From: Arsenicicoccus piscis
Lineage (GTDB): Bacteria; Actinomycetota; Actinomycetes; Actinomycetales; Dermatophilaceae
DNA length: 64,000 nucleotides
Direction of reading: 5' to 3'
NCBI RefSeq assembly: GCF_022568835.1
Contig: NZ_JAKZHV010000011.1
Location: 62,001 to 126,000, forward strand
Positions 8,222-16,199 of the stretch are shown piece after piece. The first letter of the stretch is position 1. Every line of letters begins with the position of its first letter. Below the pieces are notes generated by a model that was not told where the DNA came from, did not search any database, and saw only the letters and a program-made list of their open reading frames with translations. Position numbers and translations under genes: made by a program.

Positions 8222-9063
8222 CGCAGTCGACCCCGATCGCCGTCGGCGCCGCCTGCGCTGCCGGACCCGCCGGCCCCACCGGCGAGAAGAGGCGTCAACC
8301 AGGCGTCCGGCGAGGCGAGCCGTGCGGTGAGGTTGTCGACGTAGGCACCCCGCACCCGGTCTACGGTCTCGTGCTCGGGGAAGGTCTCGAGCCACTGCTC
8401 GGGCACCGCGTCCACAACCTCGCGCAGCAGCGTGGGAGTGATCACGGCGCGGGCTCGCTCGTCGGCGCCGACGAGGTCCGTCGCCACCTCCCGCAACACG
8501 TGCGTGGACGGGTCGAAGCGTTGCGCCGCGAACCGTTCGGGGTGACTGCCGCGGCTCGGCCAGGAGTGATGGAAGTAGAGCGCGGCACCGTGATCGATGG
8601 CCCACGTCTGGCCGTGCCACACCAGCAGGTTGGGGTTGCTCCAGGTGCGATCCACGTTGGCGGTGAACGCGTCCAGCCACACGATGCGGGCGGCCAGCTC
8701 CGCCGACGGCGGCCGGGACCCGTCGTAGCCGAACGAACCGGGCAGGAAGTCGACCCCGAGGTTGACGCCCGGGCTCGCGGTGAGCAGGTCTTGGACCTCT
8801 TCGTCGGCCTCGTACCGCGCCATCGCGGTGGGCATGTCGATGGCGACCAGGTCGGGGGTGGGGATCTGCAGCGCCTGGGCGAGGCGCGAGACGATGACCT
8901 CCGCCACCAGCACCTTCAGGCCCTGCCCTGCGCCGCGGAACTTCACGACGTAGGTGCCGTCGTCGTCGGCCTCGACCAGCCCCGGCATGGAGCCGCCCTC
9001 GCGCAACGGCGTGACGTAGCGCGTGCCGGTCACCTCGGGCAGGCCAGGGGGTTGCTCGCTCAC
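8218..9063 (-). CDS. HipA-like small kinase
   Basis: 281 residues resembling a reduced HipA/PI3K-fold kinase. TYVVKFRGAGQG holds the probable ATP-binding lysine, DAFTANVDRTWSNPN corresponds to the catalytic-loop Asp and Asn, and TWAIDHGAALYFHH contains the metal-binding Asp. It lacks the N-terminal lobe of full-length HipA toxins, and no HipB-like DNA-binding antitoxin is next to it. Instead it overlaps the start of a DUF3037 gene. The C-terminal 25 residues are a Gly/Ala/Ser-rich low-complexity tail. Its substrate is unknown; a toxin role is possible but unproven. Confidence 0.83.
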   Translation of the reverse strand: MSEQPPGLPEVTGTRYVTPLREGGSMPGLVEADDDGTYVVKFRGAGQGLKVLVAEVIVSRLAQALQIPTPDLVAIDMPTAMARYEADEEVQDLLTASPGVNLGVDFLPGSFGYDGSRPPSAELAARIVWLDAFTANVDRTWSNPNLLVWHGQTWAIDHGAALYFHHSWPSRGSHPERFAAQRFDPSTHVLREVATDLVGADERARAVITPTLLREVVDAVPEQWLETFPEHETVDRVRGAYVDNLTARLASPDAWLTPLLAGGAGGSGSAGGADGDRGRLR

Positions 9064-9124
9064 CCGGCGAAGCCTACTGGGCGGCGCCCACCCGACCGCG
9101 GACGCGACTCCGCGCGGACGCGAG

Positions 9125-9529
9125 TCAGCGGGCCAGCCTGAACCGGCGCCCCGACACCTCGTCGAGGGTGACCTCGACGAAGATCTCCTTGACCGTGTCG
9201 ACCCACGGGTGCAGGTGCAGCGAAGCGCTCAGCTCGTCCTGCTCGCTCATCGAGTCGACGATGCGCGCCTCGCCCTGGCCGATGACGCTCCACGCGTCGC
9301 GGCCGCGCACCTGGTCGATCTCGAAGGCGACGGACGACGCCACCACGAGGCTGACCAGCTTGCTGCCCTCGGCGGAGCGGAAGTAGATCTTCTGGTCGCG
9401 CACGCAGTAGTTGACCGGCGTGATGGCCACCGAACCGGCGGCGCTCGTGGCCAGCCGACCGAACTCCTCGCCCGCCAGGAGATCCCAGCACTCCTGCTCC
9501 GACAGGGTCGTGACTGCTGCGTCGCTCAT
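9125..9529 (-). CDS. Pyridoxamine 5'-phosphate oxidase-fold (split-barrel flavin) protein
   Basis: 134 residues with the split-barrel pattern seen in small FMN- or F420-binding proteins: LAGEEFGRLATSAAGSVAITPVNYCVRDQKIYFRS, followed by SVAFEIDQVRGRDAWSVIGQGEARIV. Many actinobacterial members are F420-dependent reductases or haem/biliverdin-binding proteins rather than true PdxH, and the substrate cannot be assigned. It lies 61 bases before the HipA-like gene on the same strand and may share its transcript. Confidence 0.82.
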   Translation of the reverse strand: MSDAAVTTLSEQECWDLLAGEEFGRLATSAAGSVAITPVNYCVRDQKIYFRSAEGSKLVSLVVASSVAFEIDQVRGRDAWSVIGQGEARIVDSMSEQDELSASLHLHPWVDTVKEIFVEVTLDEVSGRRFRLAR

Positions 9530-9887
9530 GGGTCCATCCTTGATCTACGCCCGGCGGTTGTCGACCCGAGACCGACCCGGACACGCTGCTACGGCACCGC
9601 CGTCCTCAGCGTCCTCAGCGTCCTCAGGCGCGTCAGCGGTTTCGTTGCCGAGCCGATGCCGTCAGCAGGGGTGGGGCGACCCAGCCCACCACCGAGCCCG
9701 CCACCCGCACCACCAACGACACCGCCGATCAGGCCATCATCCGAGCGACCACCCAGGCATCCGACAGTGCCAGCACAACCAGGGAGAAGACCATCGACGG
9801 GTGATCCCCGCCGACCTGCACCACCGTCCGCACCCATCGACGCGACCCCAGACCCCGGCCACGTCCTCGTCACAGCGAGGAGCTTCC
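9530..9887. other. Intergenic region without a recognisable gene
   Basis: 358 bases. A 9-base unit GTCCTCAGC is repeated about three times at 9602-9628. The rest is C-rich and open in several frames, but none has a convincing protein pattern. It lies between diverging genes and must contain the start signals of both the PPOX-fold gene and the Thr/Asp-repeat gene. Confidence 0.5.
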
Positions 9888-10223
9888 ATGCGCCAGCTGT
9901 CCGAGTCGACCGACACCGTACTGACCGACACCCTGCTTACCGACACGCTGCCCACGGACACCCTGTCCACCGACGTCCTGTCCACCGACAGCGTGGCCAC
10001 CGACGAGCTGCCCGCCCTGAGTCACCGCGAGCTGCTGGCCGAGCTGGCCTCTCGCGAGGAGCGGACCAGGCTGCGTCGCCAGGAGCTGCCGGAGGGTGTG
10101 GAAGGCGTCTCCGACGGCGTCCTCGCCCGCTGCTACGAGGCCGAGGAGGACGTCGTCGAGGAGCTGGCGCGACGCCGCCGCCCGCCCCCTGAGGATTGGG
10201 TCGGGGGTCCCCTCCCGTGCTAA
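9888..10223 (+). CDS. Small protein with Thr-Asp pentapeptide repeats
   Basis: 111 residues from ATG 9888, preceded by GCGAGGAG. Residues 8 to about 42 are seven tandem five-residue units of the form TDT(V/L)x, each encoded by a 15-base repeat. The rest is a charged, helical, Glu/Arg-rich segment (ELLAELASREERTRLRRQEL, then EAEEDVVEELARRRR). The C-terminal part resembles a small cytoplasmic helical domain. I do not recognise the family. The good ribosome-binding site and the repeat keeping its frame support a real gene. It ends 45 bases before tRNA-Leu. Confidence 0.6.
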   Translation: MRQLSESTDTVLTDTLLTDTLPTDTLSTDVLSTDSVATDELPALSHRELLAELASREERTRLRRQELPEGVEGVSDGVLARCYEAEEDVVEELARRRRPPPEDWVGGPLPC

Positions 10224-10267
10224 TGTTCCGTGTCGTTGGCCTGCGCCTCGCGCGGCTCGACACACCC

Positions 10268-10352
10268 GTCCGGGTGGCGGAATGGCAGACGCGCTAGCTT
10301 GAGGTGCTAGTGCCCTTTATCGGGCGTGGGGGTTCAAGTCCCCCTCCGGACA
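10268..10352 (+). tRNA. tRNA-Leu (anticodon GAG)
   Basis: An 85-base class II tRNA with acceptor stem GTCCGGG pairing with TCCGGAC (one G-U), anticodon stem CTAGC/GCTAG around loop TTGAGGT (anticodon GAG), a long variable arm TGCCCTTTATCGGGCG, and a T arm GGGGG TTCAAGT CCCCC. The discriminator base is A and CCA is not encoded. Its last 28 bases form the left attachment site of the integrated element that follows; the tRNA is intact. Confidence 0.95.
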
Positions 10353-10353
10353 C
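10325..10353. other. Attachment site attL (tRNA 3' end)
   Basis: The 29 bases at the 3' end of tRNA-Leu recur exactly at 17596-17624. This pattern is produced by site-specific integration of a tyrosine-recombinase element into a tRNA gene. An integrase gene begins about 150 bases downstream, on the expected side. Confidence 0.92.
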
Positions 10354-10361
10354 ACAACGGC

Positions 10362-10410
10362 ATGGTCCGTGATCAGGGTAAAACCCCTGGTCACGGGCCA
10401 TTCGTCGTTT
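10362..10410 (+). terminator. Intrinsic terminator after tRNA-Leu, on the element side
   Basis: A stem with arms 10364-10378 and 10384-10399, two G-U pairs and a short A-rich loop, followed by TTCGTCGTTT. It ends tRNA transcription inside the element. Its 3' half closely resembles the 3' half of the terminator after attR (17631-17668). Confidence 0.75.
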
Positions 10411-10458
10411 CTGGGGGTAGTTGCACAGATACCCACAGATGCTCAGAGATGGTCTGCC

Positions 10459-10490
10459 ATACGACACGTAACCGACACGAAACGACACAG
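10459..10490. repeat. Three CGACAC direct repeats before the integrase
   Basis: The hexamer CGACAC appears three times at 9- to 11-base spacing just upstream of the integrase start. Such short iterons can be arm-type integrase sites or repressor sites. That is a guess from position alone. Confidence 0.35.
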
Positions 10491-10500
10491 GAGACACCTC

Positions 10501-11420
10501 ATGGCACGAGCACGAGGCCGCCGCGGATTCGGCCAGATCACCCAGTTGCCCTCCAAGCGGTACCGCGCTGCTACACCGGACCGGACACGGCCCTGCACAA
10601 TGCCCCGACGACGTACCTGCGGAAGGAGGACGCCGAAGCCTGGCTGGTGGATGAGCGCCGGTTGATCTCCGAGGGGCGGTGGACGCCGCCGGCCCAGCGC
10701 AAGGCGGCGATGATCGCGGCGGCTACCGCCGCAGCCCAGCCGGTGCTGACCGTCGGGCAGTACGTCGAACGGATCATCCAGCGCCGCTCCACACGGGCCC
10801 GGAAGCCGATCGTGCCCACGACCAGTGACACCTACCGGAAGGACTGGCGGCTGCGTGGTGGGCACCTCGACAGCCTGCCCCTGACCGAGCTGACCCCCAC
10901 CGCAGTCGCGGCCTGGTGGGAGGACGGCTTGTCTGAGGACTGCTTGACGTCCCACGGACGCTGCTACGACCTGCTGAAGAGCGTCATGACCGAAGCAGTG
11001 GAGGAAGAACTGATCGACCGGAATCCGTGTCGTGTTCGGGGCGCTGGTAAGCCCGCCTCGCGGCGCACCGGGCAGGCGCTGACGGCGCAGGAGGTGCTGG
11101 CCTATCTCGATGCCGTTCCAGCGCGGTACCGGGTAGCCCTCGCTGTCGCGGCCTGGTGTGGCCTGAGATCGGGCGAGGTTCGGGGCCTGCGTCGTTGCGA
11201 CATCGACCTCCAGGAGCAGGTCATCTGGGTGCGCCAGGGTGTGACGCGTGTTCGCAAGGATGACCACTCGTTCGAGTGGCGCATCGCTAGGCCCAAGACG
11301 GAGGCGGGGTACCGCAGGGTGGCCATGCCGAGTCTTCTCGTTGAGCCTTTGCGCACGTGGTTGGCCACGGCTCCGATGACCGGCGCATCCGGGTTCCTGT
11401 TCCCGGCCACCGACGGCGGA
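10501..11420 (+). pseudogene. Tyrosine integrase, frameshifted and missing its catalytic C-terminus
   Basis: An integrase of the actinobacterial tRNA-integrating type. The natural start is ATG 10501 after CAGGAGA (MARARGRRGFGQITQLPSKR). Near 10570 the coding frame changes: YTGPDTALHNAP and the rest continue in another frame, consistent with one lost base. The SAM-like core-binding domain (VGQYVERIIQ..., ELTPTAVAAWWED) and the first catalytic Arg region (AWCGLRSGEVRGLRRCDI) are present. After FLFPATDGG the sequence departs, so the HxxR box and nucleophilic Tyr are absent. Both lesions should inactivate it. At the break it joins the 5'-truncated gene that follows. Confidence 0.88.
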
Positions 11421-11802
11421 GTTCCCCGCCCTTCGCGCGCACGCTGAGCAACAGCTCGGTTCCCTGCTGCTGATGGCGGACGAACATGGTGCCCACCGGA
11501 TGCTCATGTGGCTCGGCCTGCGCGGGGTGCTGTCGGTCGCGGACTGGTGGGGGACCCCGGCCTGGCCCTTCATCGTGGACGAGTTCTTTCGACGGCTCGA
11601 CGACCCTGACTACGAGCACTGGCGCACCGGCGGCCATCCGGGGCCACCGCCCGAGGGGCTCGCCCGCGACGAGTTCCGCGAGTTGCTCCTGTCAGCGCCC
11701 GACGAACTGCCGACCGAGTTCGTTGACTTCTGCATCCACAGAGGTGCCATCGGTTTCGTCCGACCCGACCGGTCGGGAGACTCATACGACATCGGGGGAT
11801 GA
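11421..11802 (+). CDS. Hypothetical protein, probably 5'-truncated
   Basis: The frame is open from the integrase break through FPALRAHAEQQLGSLLLMADEHG into a 109-residue stretch starting at ATG 11473 and ending SGDSYDIGG. It contains LRGVLSVADWWGTPAWPFIVDEFF and a Pro/Gly-rich middle. The coherent helical sequence before ATG 11473 and the lack of a ribosome-binding site suggest the original start was lost in the deletion that cut the integrase. I do not recognise the family. It may still be translated from 11473. Confidence 0.5.
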
Positions 11803-12081
11803 CAGCCACTGCCGGAGCCAGGAGTTCCGGCGCCTGTGCCCCCAACGGGGCCCGGCAGGGACCACACGAGGGCCGATGGTGGCCACGGCGAGCCCATCTG
11901 GGCTCCGTGCCCTCGGCCGCCTCCCGCGTGGTCTCTTGTGGGTCTCAGGGTGGTCCTGCTGTGGCCCGATGTGAGCCATTTCAAGGCCGCTTCTGACCAA
12001 CTGCATGCGGCTCCCTGCGTGATGCAACGTTTGCCGACGCGGCTTGCCCGGAATGTCGGTGTCAACCCCTACGGTGCCGAC
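11803..12081. other. Intergenic region in the element
   Basis: 279 bases with no convincing gene. I see no clear repeat, terminator or promoter. Confidence 0.5.
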
Positions 12082-12735
12082 ATGGACTCGATCGAGCTGA
12101 CCGATCACGAACTGGGCCGGGGGATGGAGTTGCGCCTCGAGCACCGTCGCGCACTGAGTGACGAGACCGACGCCCTCGTCGAGAACTGGTGGGTGACAGG
12201 AGTTCTGGTCGGCCCGGACGAGGACCCGGGTCCCGACGAGGCACAGCTCGAGGTGGTGCAGGCGCGCCTGGTCCGGTGCCCCTTGGGCCGGCCCGACCTG
12301 CTCATGACCCTGGACGGAATGGAAGCAGACCTGGGCGCGGTCGGGTACGCCGTTCTGGACGACACTGGCGACATCCGTGAGGACCTGTCGTCGGTGAGCG
12401 GCATTGGCAGCTACCTGCTCATCGTGGACTCGGTCACGGTCGACAAGCGTTTTGCGGGACGTGAGGTCGGTAGGTGGATCGTGGCCGAGGCAGTCAGCGC
12501 GCTGAACGCTGGAGTCGCCTTGGCCGCGGCGATCGCTGCCCCGCTGGATGGCTCCCAGGGTGCTGCTCGGGAGCACGCCTGCGAGAAGCTGCGGGCCGTG
12601 TGGTCGTCAATCGGGTTCGTGGACGTCGACACCACCGGCAGTGACAGCGTCTTGGTGCTCAACCCTGAGCTCAAGACCACATACGCGCGACTGCAGAGGC
12701 TGCGGAACCGCTTTGGTGTGGCGGCGCGCAGCTGA
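12082..12735 (+). CDS. Hypothetical protein with possible GNAT-like region
   Basis: 217 residues from ATG 12082 (MDSIELTDHELGRGMELRLE). The middle has YLLIVDSVTVDKRFAGREVG followed by a helix WIVAEAVSAL, which looks like the strand-helix and acyl-CoA-binding turn of a GNAT acetyltransferase, and then a segment FVDVDTTGSDSVLVLNPEL. The N-terminal part is acidic and not diagnostic. The longer upstream frame from 11836 is poor protein sequence, so I prefer 12082. It lies inside the integrated element, away from the defence-like genes, and is probably cargo of unknown function. The GNAT assignment is tentative. Confidence 0.6.
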   Translation: MDSIELTDHELGRGMELRLEHRRALSDETDALVENWWVTGVLVGPDEDPGPDEAQLEVVQARLVRCPLGRPDLLMTLDGMEADLGAVGYAVLDDTGDIREDLSSVSGIGSYLLIVDSVTVDKRFAGREVGRWIVAEAVSALNAGVALAAAIAAPLDGSQGAAREHACEKLRAVWSSIGFVDVDTTGSDSVLVLNPELKTTYARLQRLRNRFGVAARS

Positions 12736-12747
12736 CCTCAGGCGATC

Positions 12748-12978
12748 TCACAGCGCGTCGCGCCGCCGGGCCACCTCGGTTTCAAGGGCTCGGAGCCGAG
12801 TATCCAGCTCAGCGATCGATGGCACAGTTGCTGAACCGTCTGCGGTGCCTGGGGCGCGCACAGCTGTAGCAGCGGCGAGCCGGACCACCCACTCCTCGCT
12901 CTCGCGGCCGGCTGCACGGTCGAGTGCTAGCAATAGCTTCGCGTTATCCACCTGATCGCTGGTCACCTGGACCGCCAT
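12748..12978 (-). CDS. Small hypothetical protein with C-terminal coiled coil
   Basis: 76 residues. ATG 12978 is preceded by a strong GAGGAGG ribosome-binding site, the main reason to accept it. The sequence starts MAVQVTSDQVDNAKLLLALD and ends in a helical segment SIAELDTRLRALETEVARRR, likely a short coiled coil. It is convergent with the GNAT-like gene (12-base gap). Family not recognised. Confidence 0.55.
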   Translation of the reverse strand: MAVQVTSDQVDNAKLLLALDRAAGRESEEWVVRLAAATAVRAPGTADGSATVPSIAELDTRLRALETEVARRRDAL

Positions 12979-13114
12979 GGAAGCCTCCTCTACCCACTGT
13001 GATCCTTAGTATCCTCTGCCGTCCACCCGGCGGTGCCTCCGGCGGAGTGTCAGGGGCGGCGACTAGCATCAAACAGATCATCCAGCCAGCACCGCGAGCA
13101 GAGTGGGAGTGGAC

Positions 13115-13864
13115 ATGGCCACCAACAGCTCGATCGAGTGGACCGAGGTCACATGGAATCCTGTTACGGGTTGCGACCGCGTGGCTGCTGGGTGCGACAA
13201 CTGCTACGCCCTGACGCTGTCGAAGCGCCTGAAAGCCATGGGTGCCGCGAAGTACCAGAACGACGGTGACCCGCGAACGTCAGGCCCTGGTTTCGGCGTG
13301 ACAGTTCACCCTCGTTCGCTCGAGCAGCCGTACCGCTGGCGCACGCCCAAGATCGTCTTCGTGAACTCGATGAGCGACCTTTTCCACGCCAAGGTACCGC
13401 TCGACTTCATCCGCGACATCTTTGACGTCATCCGCGACACGCCTCAGCACACGTACCAAGTGCTCACCAAGCGTGCCCTGCGCATGGAGCGGCTGGCCGA
13501 CAAACTCGATTGGCCGGACAACCTCTGGATGGGCGTCTCAGTTGAGTCCGCGGACGTGGTTGACCGGATCGAGCATCTTCGCAACGTTCCAGCCGCTACA
13601 CGGTTCCTATCGTGTGAGCCGCTCCTAACGGCGCTTCCCGGACTTGACCTCACAGCCATCGATTGGGTCATCGCAGGCGGTGAGTCAGGATCGCGCGCGA
13701 GGCCCATGGACCCTGACTGGGTAGAAGATATCCGCGACCAGTGTGACAACTCGGGTGTCGCATTCTTCTTCAAGCAATGGGGTGGCCGTACGCCGAAAGC
13801 TAACGGTCGACAGCTCGATGGTCGCACTTGGGACGAAATGCCAGCGCTGGCCACTGCCCTCTAG
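13115..13864 (+). CDS. DUF5131 (phage Gp37/Gp68 family) protein with three-cysteine motif
   Basis: 249 residues. The opening SIEWTEVTWNPVTGCDRVAAGCDNCYA holds the family's three cysteines spaced C-x6-C-x2-C, close to a radical-SAM iron-sulfur motif, followed by IVFVNSMSDLFH, YQVLTKRALRM, WMGVSVES and IDWVIAGGESGSRARP, all characteristic of the family. I chose ATG 13115 (GGAG six bases upstream) over GTG 13103. It is convergent with tcmP, 12 bases away. The family is found in phages and mobile elements with TcmP. A radical-SAM or nucleic-acid-modifying role is suspected but not established. Confidence 0.88.
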   Translation: MATNSSIEWTEVTWNPVTGCDRVAAGCDNCYALTLSKRLKAMGAAKYQNDGDPRTSGPGFGVTVHPRSLEQPYRWRTPKIVFVNSMSDLFHAKVPLDFIRDIFDVIRDTPQHTYQVLTKRALRMERLADKLDWPDNLWMGVSVESADVVDRIEHLRNVPAATRFLSCEPLLTALPGLDLTAIDWVIAGGESGSRARPMDPDWVEDIRDQCDNSGVAFFFKQWGGRTPKANGRQLDGRTWDEMPALATAL

Positions 13865-13876
13865 GGCTTCCATACT

Positions 13877-14995
13877 TCACTCAGACAGCTTGGGGAACTC
13901 GATGAGCGTGCCGTCTGGGAACCTACCCTTGGTTTTCTGATTCGGTGACGTGAGGCGACCAGCATCTTGCATCGGCTTGAGGGTGAGCATTTTCAGCTGG
14001 CCGCTATAGAAGGGCGTCTTGGTGATCACGTACTGCTTGACGTCCTCAACCTTGATCGTTTTCCCTGCGAAGTGCTGCGCCAGTTCTACTTGGAGCGGTG
14101 CAGTGTCAGCCTCGTTCTCGAAGAGGACTTGCCGGCCAGCTAGACGGTCATCAAACCTGTAGTCACCGCTCGGAGAAAGTTTCCACATCGCCGCCTTCAT
14201 CCGATCGTAGGCGAGGAGATGGTTCGTGCAAAAGAAGAGATAGTTGCCGGTGTGTCCACGCTGATTGATCATTCCGAAACTGCGTACGTACTCGAATCCG
14301 CACATTGATCTGAGTTGCGATTCGTAAAGGTCGTGAAGGAAAGTTTGGCGCTCCATCCCTCCCGATGGGGCCAGTCTATAGTCCTCGCATCCGAATAATG
14401 TATCGAAGTGTGAGTCGACGTTGCCTGCTGTGGCGAAACGATTCACGCTGTTAAAGTCGAAGTAGATGAAGAGTTCGAAGGCGGGCTGCTTGGAAAGCTC
14501 TTGCAGCAGGCTCATTGGGACATCTCTATACCCGAAAGGGTCAACGAAAGCAAATGTGGGAGCTAGGACGTGCTTCGGTTTGAGCGATCCCAGCAGATTT
14601 CGCACTAGATCCTGGAAGTTCTCGTTAACCTCCTCCGTGACCACATTGCTTGGCCATGGAGAGTATGAAGACTTTAGTGCAGCCACTTCCCTCTTGAGGG
14701 ACGCATGCCTCTGAGGGTCTTGCTCATTGAAGCCGAAGTGGAAGGCTGTGGATCGAAACTTGTTGAAGGATGTGTGCTCAAGGAGCGTCTTCAACGCCAA
14801 TATCGGCGACCCTGGCTCGCCCTTGCTGTACCGCCCTGGGCCAGCGAACCCATCCAATACGTTGACTGCAGAATGGTGCTGCGTGTTCCCGAAGATCCCG
14901 AACCACGCGCCGAGATACCGGGTAAGAATGTCGTGCTTGGCCTTGGTGTGAGGAGATAGCTCCCACACGGTCGGCAGCCTGTCGCCCTTCGACAT
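13877..14995 (-). CDS. tcmP: Three-Cys-motif partner protein TcmP
   Basis: 372 residues matching TcmP, the partner named for its association with three-Cys-motif (DUF5131) proteins. The N-terminal TVWELSPHTKAKHDILTRYL and NVLDGFAGPGRYSKGEPGSP look like a methyltransferase-type Rossmann fold, with APTFAFVDPFGY as the next conserved block. Base composition is lower in G+C than the surroundings: the stretches 14161-14220 and 14341-14400 contain 34 and 33 G+C of 60, against 42 of 60 at 18001-18060, consistent with transfer. It lies 37 bases after the DUF262-HNH gene on the same strand and is probably in its transcript. The reaction is unknown. Confidence 0.88.
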   Translation of the reverse strand: MSKGDRLPTVWELSPHTKAKHDILTRYLGAWFGIFGNTQHHSAVNVLDGFAGPGRYSKGEPGSPILALKTLLEHTSFNKFRSTAFHFGFNEQDPQRHASLKREVAALKSSYSPWPSNVVTEEVNENFQDLVRNLLGSLKPKHVLAPTFAFVDPFGYRDVPMSLLQELSKQPAFELFIYFDFNSVNRFATAGNVDSHFDTLFGCEDYRLAPSGGMERQTFLHDLYESQLRSMCGFEYVRSFGMINQRGHTGNYLFFCTNHLLAYDRMKAAMWKLSPSGDYRFDDRLAGRQVLFENEADTAPLQVELAQHFAGKTIKVEDVKQYVITKTPFYSGQLKMLTLKPMQDAGRLTSPNQKTKGRFPDGTLIEFPKLSE

Positions 14996-15032
14996 GTCAC
15001 CCCACCTGTTGGTCTAGTTGAGCTCGGGCTGG

Positions 15033-16199
15033 CTACCCGTTGCCCTTGGAGCGGTTGTGGTGGATGCACAGCATCTGGCAGTTCGCCAGGTCCGAGCTGC
15101 CGCCCTTGCTCCAGGCCTCGACGTGGTCGGCGTCCATCTCTGCGAACTCGTAGATGACAGTCGCCTTGGACTGGTGACCGCCGGCGCACATCGGGCAGTT
15201 CGAGACTCCGGCGGCCTTGGCCTTCTTCGTCTGCTGCTCGTAGGCTGCCACCTTCGTCTTCTCGCTGAAGATGCGGACGGTGAGCAGCTTGGTGTCCTGC
15301 TCGCCGGCGAGCAGGAACTCGTAGATGCCCGACTTGTTCTCCACGGTCACATCGCCCATGAGCGCCGAGACCCGCTCCTCGAACTTGACCGGGTCGTAGT
15401 CCGTGTCGTGGAACTTGGCGTAGAGCGGTCCCCACTTCACCGACTTCATCTTCGCGCGCTTCTGGGTGAAGGTCTTCTCGATCCAGGCAATGACACCCTG
15501 GAAGTGGGTCCACAGCTCGACGGCGTTCTGGTCGTGCTGGTGATCGCGCATGTACTCGTCGACCTTGCCGCCGTTGATCCACTTGATCGCCGTCTCGAGC
15601 AGCTCCTGGCGGATGGGCGAGCCGGTGACGTAGTCCGAGGAGATCGCGTAGGCCGGGCAACCGGTCTTGGAGAAGAAGTTCTTCTTCGCCGAGGCCACCC
15701 AGGGACCGTGGTAGACCGCGTTGCGCAGCTCCTGGTCGGTCAGCTTCTCGCCGGCGATGTTGATGGTCTTGAACCAGTCGAGCTTCTCCGAGTCGGTGCC
15801 CTCGCACAGGTAGACCATCAGCTCGTAGTCCAGGATCTGCTGCTGCTGGTCGTCCTGGAGGTTGTGGAAGGCCATCTGGTGACCGTCGATCTCGATGGAG
15901 AAATCGCCCTCGACGTACTGGCAGATCGAGATGGTGCGCTGCTGGCCGTCGATGATCTCGAACTCGACCCCGTCGGCGTCGGCGTCATCGAGCACCGCCC
16001 AGTACATGACGTTGAGCGGGAAGTCCCGGCGCAGCGTGGCGATGACCGCATCGCGCTGCTTGTCCTTGTAGACGAACTCGCGCTGGTAGGGCGGCCGCAC
16101 GTCGAGCCGACCGTCGTAGGCGCGCACACCCAGCTCGTCGTTGTCTTCGTAGCTCTCGACCAGGTCACGGACGCGGATGCGCTTGAGCTCGATCTTCAC
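15033..16199 (-). CDS. DUF262 (ParB-like) protein with C-terminal HNH nuclease domain
   Basis: 388 residues. The N-terminal DUF262 domain shows PPYQREFVYKDKQRDAVI (about 36-53) and the nucleotide-site motif DGQQR (84-88). The C-terminus is an HNH nuclease: CPMC at 335-338, DADHVEAW with His359, Asn373, then LCIHHNRSKGN. DUF262 proteins with HNH-type nucleases include GmrSD and SspE, which cut phage DNA according to its modification. Here the gene overlaps the end of an adenine methyltransferase gene by four bases (ATGA), so a restriction role beside a protective methylase is likely. That role is inferred from domains and context. Confidence 0.88.
   Translation of the reverse strand: MKIELKRIRVRDLVESYEDNDELGVRAYDGRLDVRPPYQREFVYKDKQRDAVIATLRRDFPLNVMYWAVLDDADADGVEFEIIDGQQRTISICQYVEGDFSIEIDGHQMAFHNLQDDQQQQILDYELMVYLCEGTDSEKLDWFKTINIAGEKLTDQELRNAVYHGPWVASAKKNFFSKTGCPAYAISSDYVTGSPIRQELLETAIKWINGGKVDEYMRDHQHDQNAVELWTHFQGVIAWIEKTFTQKRAKMKSVKWGPLYAKFHDTDYDPVKFEERVSALMGDVTVENKSGIYEFLLAGEQDTKLLTVRIFSEKTKVAAYEQQTKKAKAAGVSNCPMCAGGHQSKATVIYEFAEMDADHVEAWSKGGSSDLANCQMLCIHHNRSKGNG

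Noticed and set aside
9589..9873. A 94-residue Gly-rich minus-strand ORF before the Thr/Asp-repeat gene
   Set aside because: Low complexity, no ribosome-binding site and no recognisable pattern; most likely non-coding.
13115..13864. Prophage, because DUF5131 is named after phage Gp37/Gp68
   Set aside because: No capsid, tail, terminase, lysis or replication genes occur between the att sites.
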